Assembly: GCA_017630155.1 (NCBI GenBank) | Contig: JAGBVU010000004.1 | Span: forward strand, 1-64,000 | DNA from: Bacteroidales bacterium | GTDB taxonomy: Bacteria; Bacteroidota; Bacteroidia; Bacteroidales; UBA932 | Direction of reading: 5' to 3' | DNA: 64,000 nucleotides | In this document: positions 38,124 through 47,459 of the stretch, in pieces | Numbering within the stretch: position 1 is the first letter of the stretch | How the letters are laid out: each line of letters starts with the position of its first letter | The notes under the pieces: generated by a model | Databases searched by the model: none | The model's input: only the letters and a program-made list of their open reading frames with translations | What the model was told of the DNA's origin: nothing | Program-made: the position numbers and the translations under genes

Positions 38124-39339
38124 ATATTGACCTGACAGCAGAGTCTGCCGCCAATGCACCTGTAGAGAATGCTATCTGGAGGTTATACCCTCCGGTATCA
38201 CCATCCAAATCCATAACTTCCCCCGCCATATATAGGCCATCGATTACTTTGGATTCCATGGTTTTACGGGATATCTCATCCAATGACACCCCACCTGCTG
38301 TCACTACACATCTTTCATAGCCTACATACCCTACAATCTTGAAACGCCACTCTTTAAGCCTTGATGCCATGTTCTCAGGATTGAGCCCAGGGAGAGAATC
38401 GATAAATGGGTCCACCATTTGCGCAGGGACCAACCTGGAAACTATTTTCTTCAGTTTTCCTCCACACTCAGCCGACAACTCCTTCACCCTCTTGTTAAGT
38501 TCATCCATCTCCACTGCCGGTTTCAAATCGAGGACTAACTCCACTTTCTGACCATTAATCAACCCTTTAACACCCTTTCTGCTCACTCTGAACCCCAATG
38601 CCCCCTCGATACCTCCAGAAGTAAAAAGGGTCTCACCAAACTCTGATTGGACCTTTGATCCATTGACCCACAGATCCATCCTTACATTCTTAAGGAGGAT
38701 ACCCTCCATACGAGAATCCATATTGAATGGTTTCAGAGCTGTCAACGATGGGAAAGTCCCTACAATAGTATGACCAAACTTACTTGCAACATCATATCCA
38801 TCCCCAGTAGAGCCTGTTGTCGGATAAGAGAGTCCACCTGTAGCGAGAATCACCCTTGATGCCTGAATATCAAGATTATCCCCTTCATAAGTAGACAAAC
38901 TGAGCGTAAACAGGTTATCACCCTTGTTTATATCCAGCACCTGACAACCTGTGACCACATTGATACCACCTTTCTTAATATATTTCACCAGTGTATCCCT
39001 CACATCATGGCTTCTATCAGATACAGGAAATATACGATTACCCCTCTCCTCCTTACAAGGGAGTCCTGCACTCTCAAGGAGTGCTACCACATCCTTATTT
39101 GAAAAGTGGTGAAATGCATTTTTCAAAAAACCTTTATCAGGATGGATATGAGTCTGGAAATCTTTCCAAGGGGAACTGTTTGTAATATTGCAACGCCCTT
39201 TACCGGTAATAAGGAGCTTTTTACCACACTCCTTGTTCTTCTCGATAAGGACAACATCCAAGCCGGAGCCGACACATCTCGCAGCCGCCATAAGTCCGGC
39301 AGCGCCTCCCCCTACAATTGCAATATGATAACTTTTCAT
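38116..39339 (-). CDS. HI0933/YhiN-family flavoprotein
   Basis: The 407-residue NAD(P)/FAD-dependent oxidoreductase has an N-terminal dinucleotide-binding motif (IAIVGGGAAGLMAAARC), the family signature GKGRCNITN and the late block GLYMAGEVMDLDGDTGGYNLQIA. The biological substrate of this widespread family is not settled. It is the last gene of the operon that starts at the FlaA1-like dehydratase, 6 bases after the Zn-peptidase gene. Confidence 0.92.
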   Translation of the reverse strand: MKSYHIAIVGGGAAGLMAAARCVGSGLDVVLIEKNKECGKKLLITGKGRCNITNSSPWKDFQTHIHPDKGFLKNAFHHFSNKDVVALLESAGLPCKEERGNRIFPVSDRSHDVRDTLVKYIKKGGINVVTGCQVLDINKGDNLFTLSLSTYEGDNLDIQASRVILATGGLSYPTTGSTGDGYDVASKFGHTIVGTFPSLTALKPFNMDSRMEGILLKNVRMDLWVNGSKVQSEFGETLFTSGGIEGALGFRVSRKGVKGLINGQKVELVLDLKPAVEMDELNKRVKELSAECGGKLKKIVSRLVPAQMVDPFIDSLPGLNPENMASRLKEWRFKIVGYVGYERCVVTAGGVSLDEISRKTMESKVIDGLYMAGEVMDLDGDTGGYNLQIAFSTGALAADSAVRSISI

Positions 39340-39345
39340 CGCAGA

Positions 39346-40017
39346 CTAATCATTATCTCTGGCAATGCCAAGATAATAAAGCAAAGTGGCCAATGCTGAC
39401 AAAGCAGCCACCACATATGTCCTGGCTGCCCATTTCAAAGTAATTTTGGCCTGTCCTACCTGTGTATGTGTCAACGAGTTTGATCTTTCAAGCCAATCCA
39501 ACGCCCTATCAGAGGCATTGTACTCAACAGGGAGGGTTATAAAACTGAACAAAACCACCATTGCAAACATTGCAATACCCAGATACAACAACGCAGGAAA
39601 GGTATTTATAAGCAAAATGCCTACTATAAGGATAATCTGGGCCCATGTTGAAGAGAACTGGACAACAGGCACCAAAGCCGAACGCATTTTCAATGGGGCA
39701 TAACCCTCTGCATGCTGTACCGCATGCCCACACTCGTGTGCCGCCACTGCAAGTGCCGCCACACTGTTTGAATTGTATACACTGGCACTCAGATTGAGGG
39801 TCTTGTTCACCGGATTATAATGGTCTGTCAACCTCCCTTTTACACTAACCACCTTCACATCCTTTATACCATAATCTCGAAGCATCTTCTCCGCTGCCTC
39901 CCTGCCTGTCATACCACCAGGGGCAAGCACTTTTGAATATTTATTGAAAACACTTTGGAGGCGACTCTGGACGATAAAGCCCACAATACCTATTATAACA
40001 ATTAGAATAAATTCCAT
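39346..40017 (-). CDS. Membrane zinc metallopeptidase (PF04298 type)
   Basis: The 223-residue membrane protein starts with a hydrophobic anchor (FILIVIIGIVGFIVQ), then has the zinc motif HECGH in AAHECGHAVQHAEGY, followed by three or so membrane helices. This corresponds to the Zn_peptidase_2 (YugP-like) family, whose target is unknown. It lies 20 bases after the UDP-sugar dehydrogenase gene. Confidence 0.88.
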   Translation of the reverse strand: MEFILIVIIGIVGFIVQSRLQSVFNKYSKVLAPGGMTGREAAEKMLRDYGIKDVKVVSVKGRLTDHYNPVNKTLNLSASVYNSNSVAALAVAAHECGHAVQHAEGYAPLKMRSALVPVVQFSSTWAQIILIVGILLINTFPALLYLGIAMFAMVVLFSFITLPVEYNASDRALDWLERSNSLTHTQVGQAKITLKWAARTYVVAALSALATLLYYLGIARDND

Positions 40018-40037
40018 AAATCACTGATAATTAAAAT

Positions 40038-41303
40038 TTACAATCTTCCATCCACCATATCCTTCGGCAACACACCCTTTATGTCGTAAATAATATGGGT
40101 ATCATTTACCAACGAATGGATATCCATCTCTTTGAACTGATCGTGTGCTACAGCCAGTACAACTGCATCAAACCTCTCCTCAGGGAGTTTACTTTCCAAT
40201 TCTATACCATAGTGATTCTTTACGACACTATGATCTGCCCAAGGGTCGTATACTTTGATATTCAGATTATACTCCTTTAGCGAATTATAAAGATCCACCA
40301 CCCTTGTATTTCTCACATCTGGGCAATTCTCCTTGAATGTCACCCCAAGAATAAGGATATTTGAGCCTAAAACCTGAATACCCTTCTTCATCATCAGCTT
40401 GACAGTCTGATTGGCAGCATACTCACCCATCCCATCATTCATCCTACGGCCAGCAAGGATAATTTCTGGATTATATCCATGTCTCTGCGCACATTGTGCC
40501 AAATAATAAGGGTCCACACCTATACAGTGTCCACCTACAAGTCCTGGCATAAATGGTAGAAAATTCCATTTGGTAGATGCAGCTTCAAGCACATCATAGG
40601 TATCAATACCCAATTTGTTGAATATTTTTGAGAGCTCGTTTACAAAGGCAATATTTATATCTCTTTGGGAATTCTCTATGACTTTCGCAGCCTCTGCCAC
40701 TTTTATAGATGGGGCAAGGTGAGTTCCTGCCTCCAGCACAGAATTGTACACTGCGTCTATATATTGCCCTATTTCAGGTGTAGAGCCCGAAGTCACTTTC
40801 TTTATCTTCTCCACTGTATGGAGCTTGTCACCCGGATTTATCCTCTCAGGACTGTACCCGGCAAAAAAACCTTCGTTGAATTTCAATCCGGACACCCTCT
40901 CCAGAACTGGGACACACTCCTCTTCTGTCACACCAGGATATACAGTTGATTCATAGACTACCACATCCCCTTCAGACAGAACAGAACCTACAGTTGCACT
41001 TGCTTCATACAATGGGCTCAAATCTGGATTATTGTTCTTATCCACAGGGGTAGGGACCGCCACTACATAGAAATTACAATCCCTTATATCCTCTATATTG
41101 CTAGTACATTTAAGATTACCCTCCAATGCCTCTTGCAACAGTTCGTCACTAACCTCAAGCATATCGTCGTGTCCAGCCATAAGGGCCTCAACACGCGATT
41201 CACAGATGTCGTATCCTACAGTCTTATATTTAGTTGAGAAAAGCCTGGCCATAGGAAGTCCTACATAGCCAAGCCCTATTACGCAAATCTTAGTTTCTTT
41301 CAT
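40038..41303 (-). CDS. Nucleotide-sugar (UDP-HexNAc) 6-dehydrogenase
   Basis: The 421-residue enzyme is of the UDP-glucose/UDP-ManNAc dehydrogenase family, oxidising a UDP-HexNAc to its uronic acid with two NAD. It has [18 protein letters not shown] (NAD site), the [11 protein letters not shown] segment, the catalytic cysteine in [15 protein letters not shown] and the C-terminal domain with [14 protein letters not shown]. The sequence is closest to TviB/WbpO-type enzymes for UDP-GalNAc or UDP-GlcNAc; the exact sugar is uncertain. It follows a FlaA1-like gene by 7 bases, indicating capsule or O-antigen precursor synthesis. Confidence 0.92.
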   Translation of the reverse strand: MKETKICVIGLGYVGLPMARLFSTKYKTVGYDICESRVEALMAGHDDMLEVSDELLQEALEGNLKCTSNIEDIRDCNFYVVAVPTPVDKNNNPDLSPLYEASATVGSVLSEGDVVVYESTVYPGVTEEECVPVLERVSGLKFNEGFFAGYSPERINPGDKLHTVEKIKKVTSGSTPEIGQYIDAVYNSVLEAGTHLAPSIKVAEAAKVIENSQRDINIAFVNELSKIFNKLGIDTYDVLEAASTKWNFLPFMPGLVGGHCIGVDPYYLAQCAQRHGYNPEIILAGRRMNDGMGEYAANQTVKLMMKKGIQVLGSNILILGVTFKENCPDVRNTRVVDLYNSLKEYNLNIKVYDPWADHSVVKNHYGIELESKLPEERFDAVVLAVAHDQFKEMDIHSLVNDTHIIYDIKGVLPKDMVDGRL

Positions 41304-41310
41304 CTATCCC

Positions 41311-43242
41311 CTATTTATCCAATCTTCCATATCTGGAGTTACAACTCTTGAACTCCGGAACAATCTCTTTCATCTGTGCCACTGTTGACTCTTTGTCCAT
41401 AGTCATGGTAGCCTCCATCAATTTATCCAGAGCCAACTTGACGTCATTGTAATCATACTTCCTCACCTTGGCCAGGAATATCTTCTTATGTACAGTAGGT
41501 ACAGTATTCTCCTCATTGCTCAGCAGCTCCTCATAAAGTTTCTCACCAGGGCGAAGACCCACATACTGAATCTTGATATCCTTATCCAATTCCAGTCCAG
41601 CAAGGGTAATCATATTCTTGGCAAGGTCTGCAATTTTCACCGGCTCACCCATATCAAATACAAAGATCTCATCCTCTTTACCCATAGTGGCTGCCTCAAG
41701 CACAAGACGGCAAGCCTCGGGGATGGTCATAAAGTATCTTATAATTCTTGGGTCAGTTACTGTAATAGGGCCACCTGCAGCAATCTGTTTCTTAAACAAA
41801 GGGATAACTGATCCATTTGAGCCCAAAACATTACCGAATCTGGTAGTGACAAACTTGGTACTTCCCTTCACCTTGCCCTCTGCAATAGCTCTGCTCAGAC
41901 TCTGTGTATAGATCTCTGCAATTCTCTTGGATGCACCCATCACATTTGCAGGGTTCACAGCCTTGTCAGTAGATACCATCACAAATTTCTCAACACCGAA
42001 TTCAAGGGACATATTTGCCACATTCATTGTTCCAAACACATTGGTATTCACCGCCTCTACAGGGTTATTCTCCATCATTGGAACATGTTTGTAGGCTGCT
42101 GCATGGAAGACCACATTAGGCTGATACCTCTTGAAGATATACTCCATTTTCGGTCTCTGGCGAACATCTCCTATCACGAACTTCTTCTCAATGCGTGGTG
42201 CCACATCCTTAAGTTCGATCATAACATCATTCATAGGTGTCTCTGCGGCATCAAACAATATAAGTTTCTGAATAGGAATTTTAAGCAACTGACGGCACAA
42301 CTCACTTCCGATAGAACCAGCTGCACCAGTTACCATCACCACTTTATCTGTAAGGAAGCTGCGGATCTCATCCATATTGATCTCTACCTGCTCCCTACCC
42401 AAAAGATCCTCTATTTTAACCTCTCTTAGAGGTGGCATAATTGCAGATCCCTCATTAATTTCGCTCACACCAGGAGAGACCATCACTGAGATACCGTGCC
42501 TTGTACAATATGGGATAAGTCTGTCCTGCTCATTTCTGGCATCATCATAACTTGAAAAGACAACACCTTTAATATTGTACTTATCCACTATATACTCGAA
42601 ATTTCTCTCTGTACCAATGGTAAACACAGGATAGCCTGACAATGTTCTTTTAGAGAAGGCGCTGCCCTGATTTATAACCATATATCCCTCAAAAATATAA
42701 TCAGCACTTTTGATTACCATCATACCGGCAGAGACAGCCTTCACACTATCACCATATACAAGAACCCTGTCAGTAGCACTCGCTGTTATCTTCTTCAACA
42801 TTATCTTATATACAAACGACACCGCTGTCCTTATTACAGTCAAAGCCACAAGGGTAATCATCGCATCCACAATTTCCATTACCAACAATGTAAGGAAAGG
42901 GATATCGAATCGTTTGGTAGACATTAGCGCAAAAAGGAATATCAGCATTATCCCCACTTTGAAAATGGAAACACCTATCAGCTTTCCTACCTCAATGATA
43001 GTAGTGTGGCGGACAGCCACAGCATATGTCTTCAAAGTTATTATACTGATAAAGGAGGCTATAAATGAGAAAAGCAATAGATAGAGATATATTGCACTGT
43101 CAAGATTTTCAAATCTTACCACAAGGTGGGTAAACAGAAAAGCCAGAAGTGTTGAAGCGACAGAAGCAACACCATCAATGGCAAAAATGATTGATTTGTG
43201 TACATATCTATCTTGAAATGTTGCGAATAATCTTCCAAACAT
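41311..43242 (-). CDS. Membrane FlaA1/CapD-like nucleotide-sugar 4,6-dehydratase
   Basis: The 643-residue protein has four N-terminal membrane helices (about 15-120), a CoA-binding-like middle domain and an SDR catalytic domain. The latter has the NAD motif GAAGSIGSELCRQLL (about 305) and the MVSTDKAVNPANVMGASKR block, in which methionine replaces the usual SDR tyrosine, as is normal in large FlaA1/PglF dehydratases. It would make a UDP-4-keto-6-deoxy-HexNAc for surface polysaccharide. The promoter is at 43270-43299. Confidence 0.92.
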   Translation of the reverse strand: MFGRLFATFQDRYVHKSIIFAIDGVASVASTLLAFLFTHLVVRFENLDSAIYLYLLLFSFIASFISIITLKTYAVAVRHTTIIEVGKLIGVSIFKVGIMLIFLFALMSTKRFDIPFLTLLVMEIVDAMITLVALTVIRTAVSFVYKIMLKKITASATDRVLVYGDSVKAVSAGMMVIKSADYIFEGYMVINQGSAFSKRTLSGYPVFTIGTERNFEYIVDKYNIKGVVFSSYDDARNEQDRLIPYCTRHGISVMVSPGVSEINEGSAIMPPLREVKIEDLLGREQVEINMDEIRSFLTDKVVMVTGAAGSIGSELCRQLLKIPIQKLILFDAAETPMNDVMIELKDVAPRIEKKFVIGDVRQRPKMEYIFKRYQPNVVFHAAAYKHVPMMENNPVEAVNTNVFGTMNVANMSLEFGVEKFVMVSTDKAVNPANVMGASKRIAEIYTQSLSRAIAEGKVKGSTKFVTTRFGNVLGSNGSVIPLFKKQIAAGGPITVTDPRIIRYFMTIPEACRLVLEAATMGKEDEIFVFDMGEPVKIADLAKNMITLAGLELDKDIKIQYVGLRPGEKLYEELLSNEENTVPTVHKKIFLAKVRKYDYNDVKLALDKLMEATMTMDKESTVAQMKEIVPEFKSCNSRYGRLDK

Positions 43243-43269
43243 ATTTATTGCTTTTATATTAATAATCTA

Positions 43270-43299
43270 CAAAGTTATGATAAAATAGTTAACATACAA
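43270..43299 (-). promoter_or_regulatory. Promoter of the surface-sugar operon
   Basis: On the minus strand TTTG ends at 43297, 19 bases follow, then TAACTTTG spans 43277-43270: an exact Bacteroidetes promoter. Transcription would start near 43264, 22 bases before the ATG of the FlaA1-like gene. Confidence 0.75.
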
Positions 43300-43303
43300 A
43301 AGT

Positions 43304-44689
43304 TTAGAGACCGATAACGCCACTGCCCACCATCTCTCCAGATTCATCATACCACACAGTAAACTGCCCTGCAGAGATACCCCTCTGATGCTCCTCAAAA
43401 ACAAAATACATATAATCTTTCATCTGATACAGTTTCGCCTTCTGAAGCGGCTGCCTGTACCTTATCCTCACATTATAGTTACGCACCTGGCCATCTTCCA
43501 TTTTCAAATCCTCCCTGATCCAATGCACTTCGTCATTTGCTATTCTCAGTGCCTTTCGCAAAAGTCCTGGGTGATGATGCCCCTCACCTACATAGATTAT
43601 ATTGTCATCAATATTGGTATCAATGACAAATATTGACTCCTTATGGCCACCAATATTAAGACCTTTCCTTTGTCCTATAGTGAAGAACTGTGCTCCAAAA
43701 TGCTTTCCAATAACCTTTCCGTCAGATTTTTTATACCTGTAGACACGTGAAAGTGATGCCAATGCATTTTCCAAATCATCTCTCCCCATATTCTCCAAAG
43801 AGAGATCACCTGTAGAGAAAGTCACCTCTTTTGTAGGAAGTCCGTTTGCCTCTGGTTCCACCGTGTGAATATCCCCCCCTTGATGGGAGCCATAACCTGG
43901 GTACCCCTCAAGAGTTCCATAAAAATCTGAAAAAATCTCCACTACCTCCCCATCTTTGGCAGTAAGTTTCTGTTGCAAGAATACTGGTAGATCCACCTTC
44001 CCTACAAAACATATCCCTTGTGAATCCTTTTTATCTGCACTTGGCAGGCCTGCCTCAGCTGCCAGTCTGCGAACCTCTGGCTTGACTATATCACCGATAG
44101 GAAAAAGAGCTTTGGAGAGTTGCTGCTGGGTAAGCTGGCATAGAAAATAAGTCTGATCCTTGTTATTGTCACTGCCAGCAATGATCCTATATGCAATATC
44201 CCCATTCCCATCTCTGCCACTTACCATATCTACAGGGACACCTCCATCCATTACAGGCACCTCTTCCAGTGTTGATTTTTTCACCATAGCCTTACGGCAA
44301 TAGTGGCCGGTAGCCACATAATCAGCACCCAACTCCTCTGCACATTTGAGAAATGCGTCAAATTTTATCTCGCTATTGCACAATACATCGGGATTTGGAG
44401 TCCTCCCCTTCTCATATTCTGCAAACATATAGTCCACTACCCTCTGTCTGTAAATTCCGGACAAATCGACAAAATGGAATGGTATATCAAGTTTTTTTGC
44501 CACCATTTTAGCGACACTCAAATCCTCCTCCCACTCGCAGTCTCCGTGCAATGTTCCGGTAGTATCGTGCCAATTCTGCATAAAAAGGGCAAACACATCA
44601 TATCCAGCCCTTTTCAGAAGTAATGCTGCCACAGAAGAATCAACTCCACCTGAAAGACCAACTGCAATTCTAATTTTACTTTTCATCAT
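43304..44689 (-). CDS. mnmA: tRNA 2-thiouridine(34) synthase MnmA with a large insertion
   Basis: MnmA adds sulfur to the wobble uridine of tRNA-Lys, -Glu and -Gln. The PP-loop GLSGGVDSSVAALLL (11-25), catalytic C104 in NPDVLCNSEIKFD and C227 in QGICFVGK, and the late FFTIGQRKGLNIGG are all present. The protein has 461 residues, about 100 more than the usual 360: there are extra residues near 138-165 and a stretch of about 75 at 252-328, between the catalytic-Cys region and the central barrel. The frame is continuous and the inserted parts look like the rest in codon use. The ATG at 44686 is an equal start choice. Confidence 0.93.
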   Translation of the reverse strand: MMKSKIRIAVGLSGGVDSSVAALLLKRAGYDVFALFMQNWHDTTGTLHGDCEWEEDLSVAKMVAKKLDIPFHFVDLSGIYRQRVVDYMFAEYEKGRTPNPDVLCNSEIKFDAFLKCAEELGADYVATGHYCRKAMVKKSTLEEVPVMDGGVPVDMVSGRDGNGDIAYRIIAGSDNNKDQTYFLCQLTQQQLSKALFPIGDIVKPEVRRLAAEAGLPSADKKDSQGICFVGKVDLPVFLQQKLTAKDGEVVEIFSDFYGTLEGYPGYGSHQGGDIHTVEPEANGLPTKEVTFSTGDLSLENMGRDDLENALASLSRVYRYKKSDGKVIGKHFGAQFFTIGQRKGLNIGGHKESIFVIDTNIDDNIIYVGEGHHHPGLLRKALRIANDEVHWIREDLKMEDGQVRNYNVRIRYRQPLQKAKLYQMKDYMYFVFEEHQRGISAGQFTVWYDESGEMVGSGVIGL

Positions 44690-44691
44690 TC

Positions 44692-44721
44692 TTGTTTATT
44701 AAATAAAAATGCATACCTTTG
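44692..44721 (+). promoter_or_regulatory. Promoter of the SRP RNA gene
   Basis: TTG (44692-44694), 19 bases, then TACCTTTG (44714-44721). This is a perfect Bacteroidetes promoter, and the predicted transcript start (about 6 bases on) coincides with the first base of the RNA stem at 44727. Confidence 0.85.
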
Positions 44722-44726
44722 CATTC

Positions 44727-44831
44727 GGGTAAGTCATACACGACCAGCTCCCTTTAAACTCCCCCAGGACCGGAAGGTAGCAAGGGTACAAAGGTTGTAG
44801 CGGTGCGATGTATCAAGCTTACCCTTTTTTT
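44727..44831 (+). ncRNA. ffs: Signal recognition particle RNA (small bacterial type)
   Basis: The about 98-nt RNA begins GGGTAAG (44727-44733) and ends CTTACCC (44818-44824), a closing stem of seven pairs, followed by a T run that ends transcription. The conserved Ffh-binding core is clear: CAGGACCGGAAGGTAGCAAG around 44765-44785, with the GGAA tetraloop and the asymmetric AGCA bulge. It guides membrane-protein targeting with Ffh and FtsY. Its terminator T run overlaps the stop codon of convergent mltG by one or two bases. Confidence 0.95.
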
Positions 44832-45891
44832 ATTTCTTATTCTTTACCCACTCCTTATACGCCTTATTGTACGCAGCAGAATGCTTCATATGCTGTGAGT
44901 ATGTCTTTGCAAAGTTGTGAGTACCATCAAATTCAGGCTTTGCACAGAAATAAAGGTAATCTGTCTTCTCATAATTCAAGACTGCATCCAACACTGCTGG
45001 TGGAGCTATGGTTATAGGCCCAGGAGGCAATCCCAAATTTCTGTACGTATTGTATGGCGAGTCCGCCTTCAGATGCCTGTTCAATATCCTTGTCATACCC
45101 GGCTCTGAATCTATGAATATGTATTTCACTGTTGGACAGGCTTGAAGAGGCATTCTCTTCTTTAGCCTATTCATATAGACACCTGCTATTTTGGGCCACT
45201 CACCAGGGGCATTTGTCTCCTCAGCGACTATCGACGCCAGTGTAGAGACTTGTGATGGAGAAAACTTCATTGCCCTGGCTTTTGCCAACCTCTCTTCATT
45301 CCAGAACCTGTCATACTCCTTCTTGAACCTTAACACTACACTTTTAGGAGAAGTCGTCCAATAGAATTCATATGTATTCGGGATAAACATCCCAATAAAC
45401 GTCTCTGGGGTAAAACCAAGACTATCAATAAGATTTCTGTCATTCAGCACCTGTGCAAAAGATGACGAATCTGCTTCAAACCAGCATGATAGTGCATACG
45501 CAAGCTTATCCATTTTCCTTACATACCCTCTAAAGGTCATCTTCACAGGTGTCTGCCACCCATTGGCAAACATCCTTATCATCTCCTGATTGGACATACC
45601 CTCTTTAAGCTGGTATCTTCCCGCCTCAAGATATTTTTCCAACTCCCTGCTCTTTGCTGCCGATTCAAATGTTTTCCACTTTTTGATTGCACCAGAAGCC
45701 TTTAGAGAATCCATAAACTCACCATAGCTGTAATGCTTGTAGACCTTCACCACCTTATCCTCTGAAACATTTGACCTTTTATACTTGTTCCAATAACCAA
45801 GACAGTAGCCAAAAGCAAATCCGGCACAAAAAAGTGTCAGAATAATAACTGTCGGCATTACGAACCTGCGAAACGATGTACTTTTCTCCAT
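44830..45891 (-). CDS. mltG: Endolytic transglycosylase MltG
   Basis: MltG cuts nascent peptidoglycan strands in the inner membrane. The 353 residues show a cytoplasmic basic start, one membrane helix (FVMPTVIILTLFCAGFAFGY, about 11-30) and a YceG domain with the catalytic glutamate in SIVAEETNAPGEWPKIAGV, the MPLQACPTVKY strand and SPYNTYRNLGLPPGPI near the end. It lies 4 bases after the glucosaminidase gene, so two wall-cutting enzymes are co-transcribed. Confidence 0.95.
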   Translation of the reverse strand: MEKSTSFRRFVMPTVIILTLFCAGFAFGYCLGYWNKYKRSNVSEDKVVKVYKHYSYGEFMDSLKASGAIKKWKTFESAAKSRELEKYLEAGRYQLKEGMSNQEMIRMFANGWQTPVKMTFRGYVRKMDKLAYALSCWFEADSSSFAQVLNDRNLIDSLGFTPETFIGMFIPNTYEFYWTTSPKSVVLRFKKEYDRFWNEERLAKARAMKFSPSQVSTLASIVAEETNAPGEWPKIAGVYMNRLKKRMPLQACPTVKYIFIDSEPGMTRILNRHLKADSPYNTYRNLGLPPGPITIAPPAVLDAVLNYEKTDYLYFCAKPEFDGTHNFAKTYSQHMKHSAAYNKAYKEWVKNKK

Positions 45892-45895
45892 ATCA

Positions 45896-46870
45896 TTACT
45901 TTTTTACGGATCTCAGGTGAATCACCTCATCGGGATAGATTGCACCTGCACTATTTCTGCTATTATACTTTAACAAGGATTTCATCCTGATACCATATCT
46001 TTGGGACAGATCATAGAAATTGTCCCCCTGCTCCGCAATATGGTACTGCTGATACCTTTGAGCTCTCTTCTTTTTCTTTTCCAGATATACGACTGTCCCT
46101 CCAGCAAGTTTATCCCCGCTTTTCAGGTCGTTGAAGCCCAGCAGCTCTCTCGTGAAAAGATTATATTCAGCTGCAATTTGTTCATATGTATCCCCCTCAT
46201 TTGCAATAATATACGTTACACCATTGCGTACATATAGTGTTCTGTTGCGGGAATACTTGTACCAAATGGAACTTTTGGCCGGCTTCAGTTCCTTCACCGC
46301 CTCCAGGGCAGAAGGATTAGGTGGCAATACTAATTTTTTTTCACCCTTCACCGGAGTATCGAAGCAATATAGCTGATAATCCTCTATAATTTTTATAAGT
46401 CTCTGTGCATACTGTGGATCCGTGGCATAGCCAGCTCTCTTCAAACCGTGCGCCCACCCTTTATAGTCTGTAATATCAAGATCAAAGAGGGAAGCATATC
46501 TATCCCTATATCTCAGGAAATCAGAGTGATCATTAAATGAGTCCTCCACCCTGTCATATTTTCTGAAACACGACTTTCCGGGATCATCATCCTTCTTGTA
46601 ATAGGAGTCACCTTTCCAGTCAGTATGACATTTTATACCGAAATGGTTATTGGCTTTGACTGCCAGATCTGATCGTCCGTCACCCGACTCAAGACACCCT
46701 TGAGCCAGTGTTATACTGGCAGGAATACCGTGGGTCCTCATCTTTTCGATAGCCACATCCTTATATTTCTCTATATACTCCTCTCGGGGTGACCTCTGCT
46801 GCCCTGTCGCCACAATGAAGGGGAAAATCAGAACCAAAAGTGCAGATACTAATCTTTTCATTCTATCCAT
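45896..46870 (-). CDS. Glucosaminidase (GH73) with two LysM domains
   Basis: The secreted 324-residue peptidoglycan hydrolase has a signal peptide (LVSALLVLIFPFIVATGQ), a GH73 N-acetylglucosaminidase domain (about 25-170) with catalytic-type glutamate in ITLAQGCLESGDGRSDLA and NNHFGIKCHTDWKGDSYY, and two LysM-type wall-binding repeats (about 215-262 and 275-320). The start may be M1 or the ATG at 46861. A TATATTTG element on the minus strand (46887-46880) may be its -7 box. Confidence 0.92.
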   Translation of the reverse strand: MDRMKRLVSALLVLIFPFIVATGQQRSPREEYIEKYKDVAIEKMRTHGIPASITLAQGCLESGDGRSDLAVKANNHFGIKCHTDWKGDSYYKKDDDPGKSCFRKYDRVEDSFNDHSDFLRYRDRYASLFDLDITDYKGWAHGLKRAGYATDPQYAQRLIKIIEDYQLYCFDTPVKGEKKLVLPPNPSALEAVKELKPAKSSIWYKYSRNRTLYVRNGVTYIIANEGDTYEQIAAEYNLFTRELLGFNDLKSGDKLAGGTVVYLEKKKKRAQRYQQYHIAEQGDNFYDLSQRYGIRMKSLLKYNSRNSAGAIYPDEVIHLRSVKK

Positions 46871-46917
46871 ATACTATTGCAAATATAACCAAAAGTAAAA
46901 TTTTATTGAATAATTAT

Positions 46918-46925
46918 TATATTTG
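46918..46925 (+). promoter_or_regulatory. -7 element for cytidine deaminase
   Basis: TATATTTG matches TAnnTTTG 22 bases before the ATG; no ideal TTG is seen upstream, so confidence is moderate. Confidence 0.4.
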
Positions 46926-46947
46926 TCAACACTAATAAGATAGAATT

Positions 46948-47427
46948 ATGGAGAAAAAAAGCATATCTATAGAATATAAAGAATACAATAATATAGAGGA
47001 TCTTCCACTGATGGAACAAAGCCTCCTAAAAAAGGCAATTTCTGCTACAAAAGGGGCATATGCACCATATTCCAGGTTCAGAGTAGGTGCAGCAGTTCTC
47101 CTTTCCAACGGAGAAACAGTTATTGGTGCCAATCAGGAAAATGCTGCATATCCTTCAGGTCTGTGCGCAGAGAGGACTGCCCTCTTTTCAGCCCACACCC
47201 TCTATCCGGAGGCCACTGTCCGCGCCATTGCACTTACCGCTGTTGATCAGGAAGGGAATATGCTACCAACCATAACATACCCTTGCGGAGCCTGCAGGCA
47301 GGTTATGGCAGAGTACGAAATGCTGGCCAAGTCCCCGATGAATATCATCATAGGATCATCCAGCGCCATACAGACATTTGAAGGGGTAAGTTCCATAATG
47401 CCCTTCATATTCGACAATCTCATATAA
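46948..47427 (+). CDS. cdd: Cytidine deaminase
   Basis: This zinc enzyme converts cytidine or deoxycytidine to uridine, salvaging pyrimidines. The 159-residue protein is of the homotetrameric short type. The active site is visible as CAERTALFSA (Cys ligand and proton-shuttle Glu) and PCGACRQVM (two Cys ligands), with NQENAAYPSG binding the ribose. Its stop codon is directly followed by a strong hairpin. Confidence 0.96.
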   Translation: MEKKSISIEYKEYNNIEDLPLMEQSLLKKAISATKGAYAPYSRFRVGAAVLLSNGETVIGANQENAAYPSGLCAERTALFSAHTLYPEATVRAIALTAVDQEGNMLPTITYPCGACRQVMAEYEMLAKSPMNIIIGSSSAIQTFEGVSSIMPFIFDNLI

Positions 47428-47459
47428 CAAACAAGACTATCTCGCGATAGTCTTGTTTG
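47428..47459. terminator. Perfect 14-bp hairpin between converging genes
   Basis: The arms 47428-47441 and 47446-47459 are perfectly complementary (CAAACAAGACTATC and its inverse) with a TCGC loop. On either strand the stem ends in a TTGTTTG stretch, T-rich enough to act as a two-way terminator for cdd and for the rpsA-rnz-unknown operon. Its right arm includes the last codons of the unknown gene. Confidence 0.7.
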
